DNA of 51,572 nucleotides, taken from the NCBI GenBank assembly GCA_900548705.1, contig URLF01000003.1, positions 1 through 51,572 on the forward strand, written 5' to 3'. The position numbers were made by a program, and so were the translations under genes. The DNA comes from an uncultured Porphyromonadaceae bacterium. Its GTDB lineage: Bacteria > Bacteroidota > Bacteroidia > Bacteroidales > Muribaculaceae. Positions within the stretch are counted from its first letter, which is position 1; each line of letters starts with the position of its first letter. Below the pieces are notes generated by a model. The model did no database searches and was not told where the DNA came from. It was given only the letters and a program-made list of their open reading frames with translations. Below, one piece after another: positions 38,394 to 47,351 of the stretch.

Positions 38394-38432
38394 TCCGCGA
38401 GACTGACAAACCATCCATCACTCTGACTGACT

Positions 38433-39173
38433 TTGGAAATCAAAGCCGAAAAGATAACCCCCTACGGGAATGACCGTCCGAAAGGAGCGCAGGTCGAGGA
38501 GATGTTTGACAACATCGCCCCGGCCTACGATTTCATGAACCGGGCCATGACCCTCGGCATCGACCGGAGCTGGCGGCGCAAGGTGGTGAAGACCGCCGCG
38601 GCCGCCTCCCCCCGGGCGATTCTCGATGTGGCCACCGGGACAGGTGACCTGGCCATCCAGCTCGCCCGCACCATCCCGGCGGCCAATGTCACCGGCATCG
38701 ACCTCTCGGATGGCATGCTCTCGGTGGGACGCCGGAAAGTGGAGGAGGCGGGTCTTTCCACCCGTGTCACCCTCCTGCAGGGTGACTGCCTTAAGCTCCC
38801 CTTCCCTGACGGCTCTTTCGATGTGGTGACCGCCGCCTTCGGAGTCCGCAACTTCGAGCATCTCGATCTCGGTTACGCCGAGATGGCCCGCGTGTTGCGT
38901 CCGGGTGGCACACTCATCATCCTCGAGCTGTCAGTGCCCTCATCCCCCATTGTAAGGCCGTTCTACAAGCTCTACACCCGGGGAATCATCCCTTTGCTTG
39001 GCCGTCTCGTATCAAGCGACTCCCGGGCATATTCCTACCTCCCGGAGTCCATCGCCGCGATGCCCCGTGGAGGGAAGATGCTCGACCTGATGGAGGGCGC
39101 GGGATTCACAGACTGCGCCCTGCGTCCTCTGACCCTCGGGGTCAGCTCAATCTACACAGGCCGCAAAGCCTGA
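38433..39173 (+). CDS. menG: Menaquinone-type methyltransferase (UbiE/MenG family), TTG start
   Basis: The 246-residue S-adenosylmethionine-dependent methyltransferase carries motif I ILDVATGTGDLA (63-73 region) and the UbiE signatures MFDNIAPAYDFMNR, FGVRNFEHLDLGYAEMARVL and the C-terminal GGVTDCALR-like AGFTDCALRPLTLGV. In an anaerobic Bacteroidales the product would be menaquinone. The start codon is TTG; no ATG or GTG gives the conserved N-terminus, and the encoded MEIKAEKITPYGND fits family starts. It is in the phoH-purC run. Confidence 0.93.
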   Translation: MEIKAEKITPYGNDRPKGAQVEEMFDNIAPAYDFMNRAMTLGIDRSWRRKVVKTAAAASPRAILDVATGTGDLAIQLARTIPAANVTGIDLSDGMLSVGRRKVEEAGLSTRVTLLQGDCLKLPFPDGSFDVVTAAFGVRNFEHLDLGYAEMARVLRPGGTLIILELSVPSSPIVRPFYKLYTRGIIPLLGRLVSSDSRAYSYLPESIAAMPRGGKMLDLMEGAGFTDCALRPLTLGVSSIYTGRKA

Positions 39174-39246
39174 CCCCCTGCCGGGTCATGTATGAAGCGG
39201 CGGGAGAGACATCCCTCCCGCCCAAAACCATCAATCTCTGAATGCA

Positions 39247-42201
39247 ATGAAAATTCTCCAGGGCCTTTGTGCCGCAGCCATAACCATCATCCCCGCCTCC
39301 GGGACGCGTGCCGCCGACCTGCTGCCGGCGATGACAGCCGCCACCGAGGGTGGTGCCGTCATCAACAGTCCCGCCGCTCCCGGCTATGCCGAGCGCGGAC
39401 GGCTTATGATTGCCGATGAAAATTACCGTGGAGCCGCCGACCAGCTGCGGAAAGCGTTGTCGCTCGACCCGCTCGGGATTTCACCCGGCGACGAACGTGA
39501 AGCCGCCGAATACTGGCTTGCAGTGGCCTGCGCGCATATCCCCGGTGAGGATGCCACCGGAATGTTCTCGACCTTCCTGGAGAAATATCCAGCCTCACCC
39601 TTCCGCGAACGTGCGTTGCTCGGGTTGGCCGGAACCCTGCGCGACCGCGCCGACTACGCTGCGGCGCTGGAGGTCTACCGCTCTGTCGATGAAGATGCCC
39701 TGAATCCCTCTGACGCGGAGGAGAAATCGCTTGGTGAGGCTTTCTGCCTGCTCAAATTCGCACGTTACGATGAGGCAAAAAACCTCTACACCCCGCTGCT
39801 CTCGACCGACCGCGCCAACGAGGCACGTTTCTACATGGCCTATATCGACTATGTGGAGGGACGTTACAAGGATGCCCTCGCTGGCTTCTCAAAGGTCAAC
39901 GACAACGGTGAGCCGCCGGCCAACATGACACCCTACTATGTCGCCCAGCTCCAGTATCAGCTCGGCGACTACGCCGCAGCCAGAAACACCGCCAAGCGGC
40001 TTCTCGACGGCAACTGCCCCGCCGAGTACCTGCCTGAGCTGAAACGTGTCTACGGCGAATCACTCCATGAACTCGGCGACACTCAGGCCGCCATCCCCTA
40101 CCTCAAGGAATATTACGCCTCGGTCGATTCCCCCCGCCCTTCCACCTGCTACATACTCGGTGTGGACGCTTACAACCACGGGGATTACGAGGAGGCGGTC
40201 ACGATGCTGACCCCGGCGGTGTCGGGAAGCACAGCCATGGGACAGTCGGCATACCTCTACCTCGGACAGAGCTACATGCGACAGGGCAATTATGACGCGG
40301 CCCTGCTCGCCCTCGACCACGCCGTCAAGGACAGCTACGACCCGAAGACAACCGAACTCGCGTCATACAACTACGCCGTCGCCACGGCCAACGGCGAAAA
40401 CCTGCCGTTCGGCTCATCCGTCACCCTCTTCGAGAGCTTCCTACGCAACTATCCCGACTCGGAGATGGCTCCTGCCGTGGCCGACTACATCATCAGCGGC
40501 TACATCACCGACAACAATTACGGAGCGGCCCTCCGCGCCATCAACGGCATAAAGAACCCCTCCGACAAGATTCTCGCCGCCAAGCAGAAGGTGCTGTACA
40601 TGTATGGCACCCGTCAGCTCCAGGCAGGCCGTCCCGATGATGCCATCACATATCTGAAAGAGGCCCGTTCGCTCGGACGTTTCTCCGGGGAACTCGCCTC
40701 GGAGTCGACCCTTTGGCTCGGCGAGGCGCAATACCGCAAGGGTGACTACGCCGAGGCGGTCAAGAGCTACAACTCTTTCCTCCGCGAGACCCCGTCCTCC
40801 AATCCCAACCATTCCCTCGCGCTGTATGATATGGCTTATGCCCGCTTCGCGCTGAAAGATTTCAAGGAGGCCGCCCGATATTTCAACCAATACATATCAT
40901 CCCTGCGCAAGGGTAAGACACCGGCCGATGTGGTGGCTCTGGAGGCCGACGCCCACAACCGCCTTGGTGATTGCGCCTATTACGCCGCCGACTTCACGGG
41001 AGCCGCCTCGGAGTATGAGAAGGCCATCGCCGCAGCTCCGGAGTCGGCCGACTATCCGATGTTCCAGACCGCCATCATGAAGGGTCTGACCCGCGACCAC
41101 GCCGGGAAAATCGAGGGACTGGCCACAATGATGCGCCGTTTCCCCTCATCGGCCCTTATCCCCTCGGCGATGCTCGAGACCGGCGAGAGCTACACCGAAT
41201 TGGGTGACAACGCCAAGGCCATCACCACCTACGCCGCCCTCTCGCAACGTTATCCCTCGACAGCCCAGGGCCGTCAGGGTGCGCTCCTGCTCGCCATCGC
41301 CCGTCTCAACACCGGCGACACCGACCACGCCATCGAGGCTTACCGACATGTCATCTCGACATACCCCACCTCGGAGGAGGCACGCGCCGCAGCCGAAGAC
41401 CTCAAGCATATCTATGCCGACCGTGGGGAAATCACGGAATATACCCGCTTCCTGGCCTCTGTGCCCGACGCGCCGAAGCTTGAGCAGGGTGAAATCGCCA
41501 TCCTGCAGCTCGAAGGTGTCGAGAAGGCTTATGAGGGTGGCCGCGACAACGACGCGGTGCGTCTTGCCGAGGAGCTTCTGACATCATTCCCCGACTCCCC
41601 GCAGGCTGTCGACGCGCTCGCCATCCTTGCCGAGCTGAAAGAGAAGCAGGGTAAACCTGCCGAAGCCCTCGACGCTTACCGCCGCCTGGCCGACAAGGCA
41701 TCCAACGAAATCGACGTGAACAACGCCCGTATGGGAATCCTGCGCCTGAGCCGTGACCTGGGCAGTGACGAGGCTGTGCTGGAGACAGCCCGTCAGCTCC
41801 TCGAATCCTCGTCGCTCGGCAACGACGACCGCAACGAAGTGTTGCTGGCAAAAGCCCTGTCGCTGCGCAACACCGGCGACAATGACGGGGCAGACACAAT
41901 CTTCCGTTCCCTCGCCGCCAACCCCTCGACACTTCCCGGTGCGAAAGCCTCGTATTACCTCGCCCAGGGGTATTTCGACCGTGGCGACACCGCCGGGGCT
42001 CTCCGTCAGGTCAACAACCTTATCGACTCCAACACCCCGCAGGAATACTGGCTCGCCCGTGGCTTCATCCTGCTCAGCGACATAAAGCGCGTACAGGGCA
42101 ACGCCTTCGAGGCTGATGAGTTCCTGCGCTCCCTGCGCGACAACTATCCCGGCGAGGAGGCCGACATCTACCAGATGATCGACACCCGTCTGGCCAAATG
42201 A
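39247..42201 (+). CDS. Large tetratricopeptide-repeat periplasmic or envelope protein
   Basis: The 984-residue protein has a signal peptide (about residues 1-22, ending GTRA) and TPR/Sel1-like helix-turn-helix repeats over nearly its whole length. Examples are RGAADQLRKALSLDP, YEEAVTMLTP, NYDAALLALDHAVKD and YAEAVKSYNSFLRETP. No enzyme domain is seen. Such TPR proteins paired with a downstream outer-membrane barrel are a recurring Bacteroidetes layout. It is 55 bp upstream of the barrel gene and probably interacts with it as a periplasmic scaffold. Exact function is unknown. Confidence 0.88.
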   Translation: MKILQGLCAAAITIIPASGTRAADLLPAMTAATEGGAVINSPAAPGYAERGRLMIADENYRGAADQLRKALSLDPLGISPGDEREAAEYWLAVACAHIPGEDATGMFSTFLEKYPASPFRERALLGLAGTLRDRADYAAALEVYRSVDEDALNPSDAEEKSLGEAFCLLKFARYDEAKNLYTPLLSTDRANEARFYMAYIDYVEGRYKDALAGFSKVNDNGEPPANMTPYYVAQLQYQLGDYAAARNTAKRLLDGNCPAEYLPELKRVYGESLHELGDTQAAIPYLKEYYASVDSPRPSTCYILGVDAYNHGDYEEAVTMLTPAVSGSTAMGQSAYLYLGQSYMRQGNYDAALLALDHAVKDSYDPKTTELASYNYAVATANGENLPFGSSVTLFESFLRNYPDSEMAPAVADYIISGYITDNNYGAALRAINGIKNPSDKILAAKQKVLYMYGTRQLQAGRPDDAITYLKEARSLGRFSGELASESTLWLGEAQYRKGDYAEAVKSYNSFLRETPSSNPNHSLALYDMAYARFALKDFKEAARYFNQYISSLRKGKTPADVVALEADAHNRLGDCAYYAADFTGAASEYEKAIAAAPESADYPMFQTAIMKGLTRDHAGKIEGLATMMRRFPSSALIPSAMLETGESYTELGDNAKAITTYAALSQRYPSTAQGRQGALLLAIARLNTGDTDHAIEAYRHVISTYPTSEEARAAAEDLKHIYADRGEITEYTRFLASVPDAPKLEQGEIAILQLEGVEKAYEGGRDNDAVRLAEELLTSFPDSPQAVDALAILAELKEKQGKPAEALDAYRRLADKASNEIDVNNARMGILRLSRDLGSDEAVLETARQLLESSSLGNDDRNEVLLAKALSLRNTGDNDGADTIFRSLAANPSTLPGAKASYYLAQGYFDRGDTAGALRQVNNLIDSNTPQEYWLARGFILLSDIKRVQGNAFEADEFLRSLRDNYPGEEADIYQMIDTRLAK

Positions 42202-42256
42202 GCCAAGAGTGAATGACCGATTTAAGAACGCGCCAAAAACCACAACTGCAATTACA

Positions 42257-44074
42257 ATGAAATTACGCCATATACTCTCCATCGGCTGCCTGGCCGCCAC
42301 CGCCACGGTTGTCTGCGCCCAGGACCTCGAAAAGGAAATCACCATCGACCGCGACATTGTCCCGGCCCAGCGTGCCGCCGCCCGTCCGGTGGTGTTTCCG
42401 GGTGTGACCGTACCGGCTGTCACCCCGGTCAGCCTGACCATGGAGGATAGCCGCCAGGCCCTCCCGGTCTCCCCCTCCCTGAACTTCTACGAACCGGCCC
42501 GTGACGCCGGGATGTTCCCCGCCACCCCCTGGCGCGGATATGTAGACCTCGGATATTTCCCCACAGTGGATTTCGGGGTGTCGGCAGGTTACTCCATCCT
42601 CGACAAGGAGGCCACCAAGCTCAATGTATGGCTCCAGGCCGACAACCGTAACTATGACTCACCGACCCAGACCGTCACCGACGATTTCAAATGGAAGACA
42701 TTCGACATCGCCGGAGGTTTCGGCTTCTCGCAACGGTTCGGCAAGCACAACATACTGCGCCTGTCGACCGATCTCGGCTACTCAAGCTGGTCTTCCCCCC
42801 GGGAGTGGCTTATCAACGGACAGAAGTTTTTCAGCGGAGACCTTCATGAAGACCCCGACAAGAACCTCTCCAATTTCCGCTGGCACCTGGGAGGAGACTT
42901 CTCAGGACGCGGCAACGACCAGCTGACCTACGGGTTCGGAGCAGCTGTCGGACTGTTCCACAACCAGAAACAGGAGGTGGAATGGGTCGGCGGCACACCT
43001 GACTACTATCCCGAAGCCATCAACGACATGTCGGTGTCGTTCAACGCCCGTGTACGCCATCAGTTCTCAGGGCATGTCGGCATCGGCATAAAGGCTGAAG
43101 GTGACTTTATCCGTTACAGTTCGTTCTATACCCCGGAAATGCTAGCCAATGACATCAGCCGCAACCCGGCGACAGCCGACCCCGGCAGTAAAACCGTGGG
43201 CCACATCGCCTTCACCCCCGCTGTCGAATACAACGGCGGAAGCTTCTACGGCAAAGCCGGGGCACGTCTCGGGGTGTCGTTCAACTCGGGAAACACCTTC
43301 CATGTAGCGCCGGACATCATCCTCGGCATCAATCCCTCGGCCTCATTCGGGGTATGGCTGAAATTCGGCGGCGGAGTCCAGACCAACTCACTGGAGAGTG
43401 TCTTCCAAAAGAGCCGCTTCGCAGACTCCCGCCTGGCCTACAACCTCTCCAACCTGGCATTCACCACCCAGGTAGGTGTGCGCGTCGGCCCGTTCAAGGG
43501 AGCGTCGCTGACCCTCACCGCCGACTACGCCGCCGCCAACGACTGGCTTATGCCGTTCCAGCAGGCCAGCCTCACAGACCGTGTCTACAATATGTTCGCC
43601 CCCTCACGCATCCGTGCATGGAAATTCGGCGCGAGGATAGACTGGCAATACCGTTCGCTGGTGACAGTGGCCCTGTCATATGAATGTGTCCCCGCCGACA
43701 CCGACGACCGTGCCTGGATTGACTGGTATGACCGCGCACGCCATGTCGCCGGTGCGTCGGTATCTGTCAAACCGATCTCCCCCCTGACAATCGACCTCGG
43801 TTTCACCGCCCGTCTCGACCGCGCACAATGGATTGAGAACCCCGGAGGAATCACATACATCAACGACCAGGACTACATCATCACAGAGCCTTATGCCGGT
43901 TCCTACGACCTGGGAGACCTCACCAACCTCTGGGCGGGAGCTTCCTGGCGGTTCACCCCCGCGCTGACCGTCTTCGCCCGTTTCGACAACATCCTCGACA
44001 AACATTCGGCGCAGGTGTTCAATGTACCCACCCAGGGATTCACCGGACTCTTCGGAATCGGATACAAGTTCTGA
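42257..44074 (+). CDS. Plug-less TonB-receptor-like outer-membrane beta-barrel protein
   Basis: The 605-residue protein starts at 42257 (MKLRHILSIGCLAATATVV), which gives a good signal peptide; an in-frame start at 42209 would mask it. After a short acidic/proline region (EKEITIDRDIVPAQRAAARP) come amphipathic strands typical of a TonB-dependent receptor barrel. The C-terminal signature is FTGLFGIGYKF, preceded by FDNILDKHSAQVFNVPTQG. No plug domain or VVVVGYGTQ-type motif is seen. It lies directly after a TPR protein gene, and the two probably form one envelope unit. Substrate is unknown. Confidence 0.82.
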   Translation: MKLRHILSIGCLAATATVVCAQDLEKEITIDRDIVPAQRAAARPVVFPGVTVPAVTPVSLTMEDSRQALPVSPSLNFYEPARDAGMFPATPWRGYVDLGYFPTVDFGVSAGYSILDKEATKLNVWLQADNRNYDSPTQTVTDDFKWKTFDIAGGFGFSQRFGKHNILRLSTDLGYSSWSSPREWLINGQKFFSGDLHEDPDKNLSNFRWHLGGDFSGRGNDQLTYGFGAAVGLFHNQKQEVEWVGGTPDYYPEAINDMSVSFNARVRHQFSGHVGIGIKAEGDFIRYSSFYTPEMLANDISRNPATADPGSKTVGHIAFTPAVEYNGGSFYGKAGARLGVSFNSGNTFHVAPDIILGINPSASFGVWLKFGGGVQTNSLESVFQKSRFADSRLAYNLSNLAFTTQVGVRVGPFKGASLTLTADYAAANDWLMPFQQASLTDRVYNMFAPSRIRAWKFGARIDWQYRSLVTVALSYECVPADTDDRAWIDWYDRARHVAGASVSVKPISPLTIDLGFTARLDRAQWIENPGGITYINDQDYIITEPYAGSYDLGDLTNLWAGASWRFTPALTVFARFDNILDKHSAQVFNVPTQGFTGLFGIGYKF

Positions 44075-44129
44075 GCCGTCACGCGAGAGAAAGCATACAA
44101 AGCCCACTTCACAGTAATATCAGCCAGAG

Positions 44130-44897
44130 ATGTTCAAGCCCAGATTGCTCCGCGAGACCGCAGAGATAGCCCTGACAGAAATCAAACGCCATATCGAGCC
44201 GAGCATGGCCGAGGAATTCTCACTACGGCGCGTCTCCGCCCCACTCTACCTTCCGGTGGCCTCAGGGCTGAACGACCCCGGGGAGGCGGTAAGGTTCACC
44301 TTGCCCTCGACAGGGGAGGAGGTGGAGATAGTACGCGGTCTCAGCCGCTGGCTGCGCACCCAACTGATACGCTACGACATCGCTCCCGGTTTCGGGGTGT
44401 TCACGGTGATGAACGCCCTGCTCCCCGACCAGGCCGAGACAGCCACCACCTCACCCCATCTCGGGGCATGGGCATGGCAACAGGTGGTAGACCCGGAGCA
44501 TGCAGGAATCGACCATCTCGCCGCCACCGGCAAACGCCTCTACTCATTGCTGCAGCAGACCGAGGAGATGATACTCGAACGGTTTCCCCACCTGGAGCGC
44601 ACACTGCCCCAACGTTTCGTAATCCTGGAGGAGTCGGAACTGGCAGCGCAGCATCCGGGTGCGACACCCGAACGCTGCGCCTATGAATACCTGCGCGAGC
44701 ATCCCAACCGGGCCATCCTGCTTGTGGATGACCGTCTGAGATCGCGCCTGGCTGTATGGAATCCGGTGGTGGGGTGTCCGCTGCCGCTCGCGGAGACCTC
44801 GATAGAACTCTCCCTGCCGGTAGGGTCAATCGGAGGCAACATACTCCGCGACCAGTTCGCGATGCAGATTCTGCATCAGCCCCACCTCCTGCGTTGA
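44130..44897 (+). CDS. AsnA-like (class II synthetase-type) protein, shortened and with altered active-site positions
   Basis: The 255-residue protein aligns by eye with aspartate-ammonia ligase AsnA (330 residues in E. coli). Shared segments are SLRRVSAPLYLPVASGLND (AsnA LRxVxAPLF..GxND), GLSRWLRTQLIRYDIAPGFG (HSLAKWKR..), VFTVMNALLPDQ and VWNPVV. Positions that AsnA needs are changed. By my alignment R100 is Leu, Q116 is Ala, D118 is Ala, H71 is Arg, the PDYDDW segment with D219 is absent, and the last 70 or so residues with GGGIGQSR are missing. D46 and E248/S250 may remain. It is probably not a normal asparagine synthetase and may be a regulatory or ligand-binding paralog. It is the last gene of the run. 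Confidence 0.75.
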   Translation: MFKPRLLRETAEIALTEIKRHIEPSMAEEFSLRRVSAPLYLPVASGLNDPGEAVRFTLPSTGEEVEIVRGLSRWLRTQLIRYDIAPGFGVFTVMNALLPDQAETATTSPHLGAWAWQQVVDPEHAGIDHLAATGKRLYSLLQQTEEMILERFPHLERTLPQRFVILEESELAAQHPGATPERCAYEYLREHPNRAILLVDDRLRSRLAVWNPVVGCPLPLAETSIELSLPVGSIGGNILRDQFAMQILHQPHLLR

Positions 44898-44903
44898 CCG
44901 CAA

Positions 44904-47045
44904 TCAGTCAACCGAAATCTTTCTGACGGAGGAAGTCCCATCCTCGCCACGGGCGGAAACCACATAGACTCCGGCGGCCAATGAGAAGAGTCCCGCCGAC
45001 TCGGCCTTACCTGACATCACCGTACGTCCGGCCATGTCGGTCACCGTATAGTCCGCCACATTCCCGAAGCAAACCATCTTCCCGTCAAGTGTGATTGCCA
45101 TAGGCGAGCCGTATGCGTCGACCTCACCGATTCCTGACATGGCTGACATGTCGGGATAAAAAGTCTTCATATTGGCACCGCGCACATTGTATTCCACGGT
45201 GATATTGTCAACCAGTTGATATGCCATATCGGTCAGCAGAGTGCCGTCAGACGCGGGTGTGCCTAACGCGATGTCGCCATTGGCATACACCCCACGGATC
45301 ATAAGGCCATCCATCTTTTCGGTAAGCTGCACACAGAGTTTGCCGCCACGGTCAGACACACGGAAATTATACATCTCTATGACCGGGCATCCATAATCAC
45401 GCGCCTCCTTGTAGTTGGCGGCAGTGCCACCGGGCACGAAATAGCTTGCTCCCGGGTAGATATATTCCGTCGCGCTCCAGTCATGGGCCATAGTGTAGCC
45501 TTCACAGTATATCTGGGGCTTGCAGACAGCACCTCCCGAGACACTGAAGAAATCTCTGAGGGGCCAGCTTTCCTGGGGCGCGTCTGTTGTCTGCATATAG
45601 ACAACAGGGAAATGAGAACCGTGGTCATACAGCAACGCAGGCCTGCCGGAAAGGCTGAAAGCCCCAAGGAAGATATATTCAAGGGAGGGATTGACACCCA
45701 GGTTGTAGACCAGCCGATCATTGGAGGCCCAGAAGCTTGCCATTTTCGGGAAAAGAATCGAATGAAGTTTGGGGCAGTCGGCGACATATGACAGAGGGAC
45801 ATCTGACCCGTAGCCATCCTCAACGACAGCGAGTTTCGACATATCCACAATCTGCAGCTCGGGATTACCGGCGAAAGTGGCCTCTCCGATATCAAGCCCC
45901 TCCTTGGGCATCATACCTTCTCTGAACACAACACTCTTGAACCCGCAGCCGCTGAAGATGCTGTCGCCCTCATATGAGATGTCTGGCAAAAAAGGGAACT
46001 GCTCAAGGCGCGTGCAGTTCTTGAACGCGTTGTGGCCGATGTATTTAAGTCCGTTGGGGAGGGTTACCTTGGTAAGCAGCTTACAGTCACGGGCAAAGTT
46101 GTCAGGGAGTTGCAACTTCGACTCGATGGTCATCTCCTGCAAACGTGTCAGGCCACGGAAAGCCCCGTTCTCGATTTTGCGGACGCTGGAGGGGATGATG
46201 AGTTTCGTGATTCCGCTGTTGGCAAACGCCTCCTTACTGATTGTATGCACTTTGTTGAACGATATCTCATACAGGTTGGCGGTGTTACGGAATGCCTCTG
46301 TTGAGATATTCCACACTGTCGAGGGGACAGTGAAGTTATAGGCTGTCTTGCAAGGAGGGAATGAATACAGAATCTCCTTCTTCGCGTCATACAGCACGCC
46401 GTCGAGGATTGAGAAATCAGACGGGGTCTCTGTGCCGTTTATCGAGAATTCCTTAAGGGCTGTCATATCCGAAAAACCGCAACCTTCGGAAAACAGCACA
46501 ATATTGGGTGAAAGGGCGATGTTTGTGATGGTCGAGTTACCGGAAAAAGCGTCCCGGCCGATGGCTTCCACCGATTTCGACATCTTTAGGGTCGTGCCGG
46601 AGCTGAAAGTGATGGCCGGCGGGACACGGACAATCGAAGTTCCCCCCTTATACATCAGCAGTCCCGCGCCTGTGGCGGCGAAAGTCTCGTTGCCCGTGGC
46701 AACCTTGAAGATTGCGAGCTTCGGGCAGTTGAAGAAGTTCTTCGTCTCCTCGACATATCCGTCATAGACCTCCCCTATCTTGATTACGTTGGCGGGGATG
46801 GTGATTTCCGTGACTTCGGTGAGATTGTCAAGCGCGTGGGGAGCGATGGAGGTGACCTTGTATGTCACTCCGTCTTTCTCGAATGTCTCTTTCAGCACAA
46901 GTTTGCCGGAGGTAGGCTGCTGACCGCCCCACCCCACAAGGGCACAGGTTTTGCGGGAGTTGTTGAACTGCCCGTAATTGTAAGTGATGGCGTTGAGGGC
47001 GAAAGCCGACAACACACATCCTGACAGGAGTAATTTTCTTATCAT
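44904..47045 (-). CDS. BspA-like leucine-rich-repeat surface protein (first of two)
   Basis: The 713-residue protein starts at 47045 (MIRKLLLSGCVLSAFALNA), with a signal peptide; an upstream in-frame start at 47081 would spoil it. It has many LRR_5/BspA-type repeats (about residues 60-480), such as LTEVTEITIPANVIKIGE, IIPSSVRKIENGAFRGL and VTLPNGLKYIGHNAFKNC. The C-terminal 60 residues or so resemble a type IX-like tail (YTVTDMAGRTV, AAGVYVVSARG, VRKISVD). It is probably surface-exposed and may bind host or microbial ligands. It is divergent from the TPR/HTH regulator and convergent with the AsnA-like gene, only 6 bp apart. Confidence 0.87.
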   Translation of the reverse strand: MIRKLLLSGCVLSAFALNAITYNYGQFNNSRKTCALVGWGGQQPTSGKLVLKETFEKDGVTYKVTSIAPHALDNLTEVTEITIPANVIKIGEVYDGYVEETKNFFNCPKLAIFKVATGNETFAATGAGLLMYKGGTSIVRVPPAITFSSGTTLKMSKSVEAIGRDAFSGNSTITNIALSPNIVLFSEGCGFSDMTALKEFSINGTETPSDFSILDGVLYDAKKEILYSFPPCKTAYNFTVPSTVWNISTEAFRNTANLYEISFNKVHTISKEAFANSGITKLIIPSSVRKIENGAFRGLTRLQEMTIESKLQLPDNFARDCKLLTKVTLPNGLKYIGHNAFKNCTRLEQFPFLPDISYEGDSIFSGCGFKSVVFREGMMPKEGLDIGEATFAGNPELQIVDMSKLAVVEDGYGSDVPLSYVADCPKLHSILFPKMASFWASNDRLVYNLGVNPSLEYIFLGAFSLSGRPALLYDHGSHFPVVYMQTTDAPQESWPLRDFFSVSGGAVCKPQIYCEGYTMAHDWSATEYIYPGASYFVPGGTAANYKEARDYGCPVIEMYNFRVSDRGGKLCVQLTEKMDGLMIRGVYANGDIALGTPASDGTLLTDMAYQLVDNITVEYNVRGANMKTFYPDMSAMSGIGEVDAYGSPMAITLDGKMVCFGNVADYTVTDMAGRTVMSGKAESAGLFSLAAGVYVVSARGEDGTSSVRKISVD

Positions 47046-47166
47046 TTCGTTGTTGATAAAGATGGATGAATATGGTTGCATGACGACAACCGTAGCTATA
47101 ATCTCGACAGCAAAGATACCTATTATCTACCGCCACGTATCGGCTTTCCGCAAGAGTGTGACAGGC

Positions 47167-47185
47167 ATAGACCCTTTATAGGCTT
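47167..47185 (-). promoter_or_regulatory. Tandem site C, candidate activator site for BspA-like gene 1
   Basis: On the plus strand ATAGACC (47167-47173) is followed 11 bp later by ATAGGCT (47178-47184). The strong half ends 48 nt from the -7 element of the minus-strand gene. Its orientation relative to that promoter is the same as in the site at 47228-47246. Confidence 0.45.
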
Positions 47186-47227
47186 CGGCCGGTTTTGTCG
47201 TCGGTATGTCCCTGACAGGGTTATTTG

Positions 47228-47246
47228 TGGTCTACTAATGGTCTAC
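47228..47246 (+). promoter_or_regulatory. Tandem site A, candidate activator site for the regulator gene
   Basis: TGGTCTAC occurs twice (47228-47235 and 47239-47246) in exact 11-bp spacing, about one helical turn. It ends 47 nt before the -7 element at 47294. Confidence 0.55.
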
Positions 47247-47293
47247 AAGCCGTCACAGCCGCGTCAGAAAGGGTGTTTTCAATCTTTTTTCGG

Positions 47294-47301
47294 TAACTTT
47301 G
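47294..47301 (+). promoter_or_regulatory. Candidate -7 element for the TPR/HTH regulator gene
   Basis: TAACTTTG is a full match and lies 50 nt before the ATG at 47352. There is no TTG at the -33 distance, so an activator may be needed. Confidence 0.6.
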
Positions 47302-47351
47302 CGATGTGGCAGTCACACAACCTGACCGCCCGAAGCCATTACCCCTGACCG

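Larger units (their letters stand above)
47046..47351. promoter_or_regulatory. Divergent regulatory region between BspA-like gene 1 and the TPR/HTH regulator
   Basis: This 306-bp stretch has no gene. It holds a minus-strand -7 (CAAAGATA on the plus strand, 47111-47118) and a plus-strand -7 TAACTTTG (47294-47301), neither with a well-placed -33. Two 11-bp-spaced direct-repeat sites lie between them, at 47167-47185 and 47228-47246. They face outward to their own promoters. Confidence 0.6.

Noticed and set aside
37233..38414. Open frame (393 codons) antisense to phoH and purC
   Set aside because: It crosses two certain genes and has no recognisable domain.
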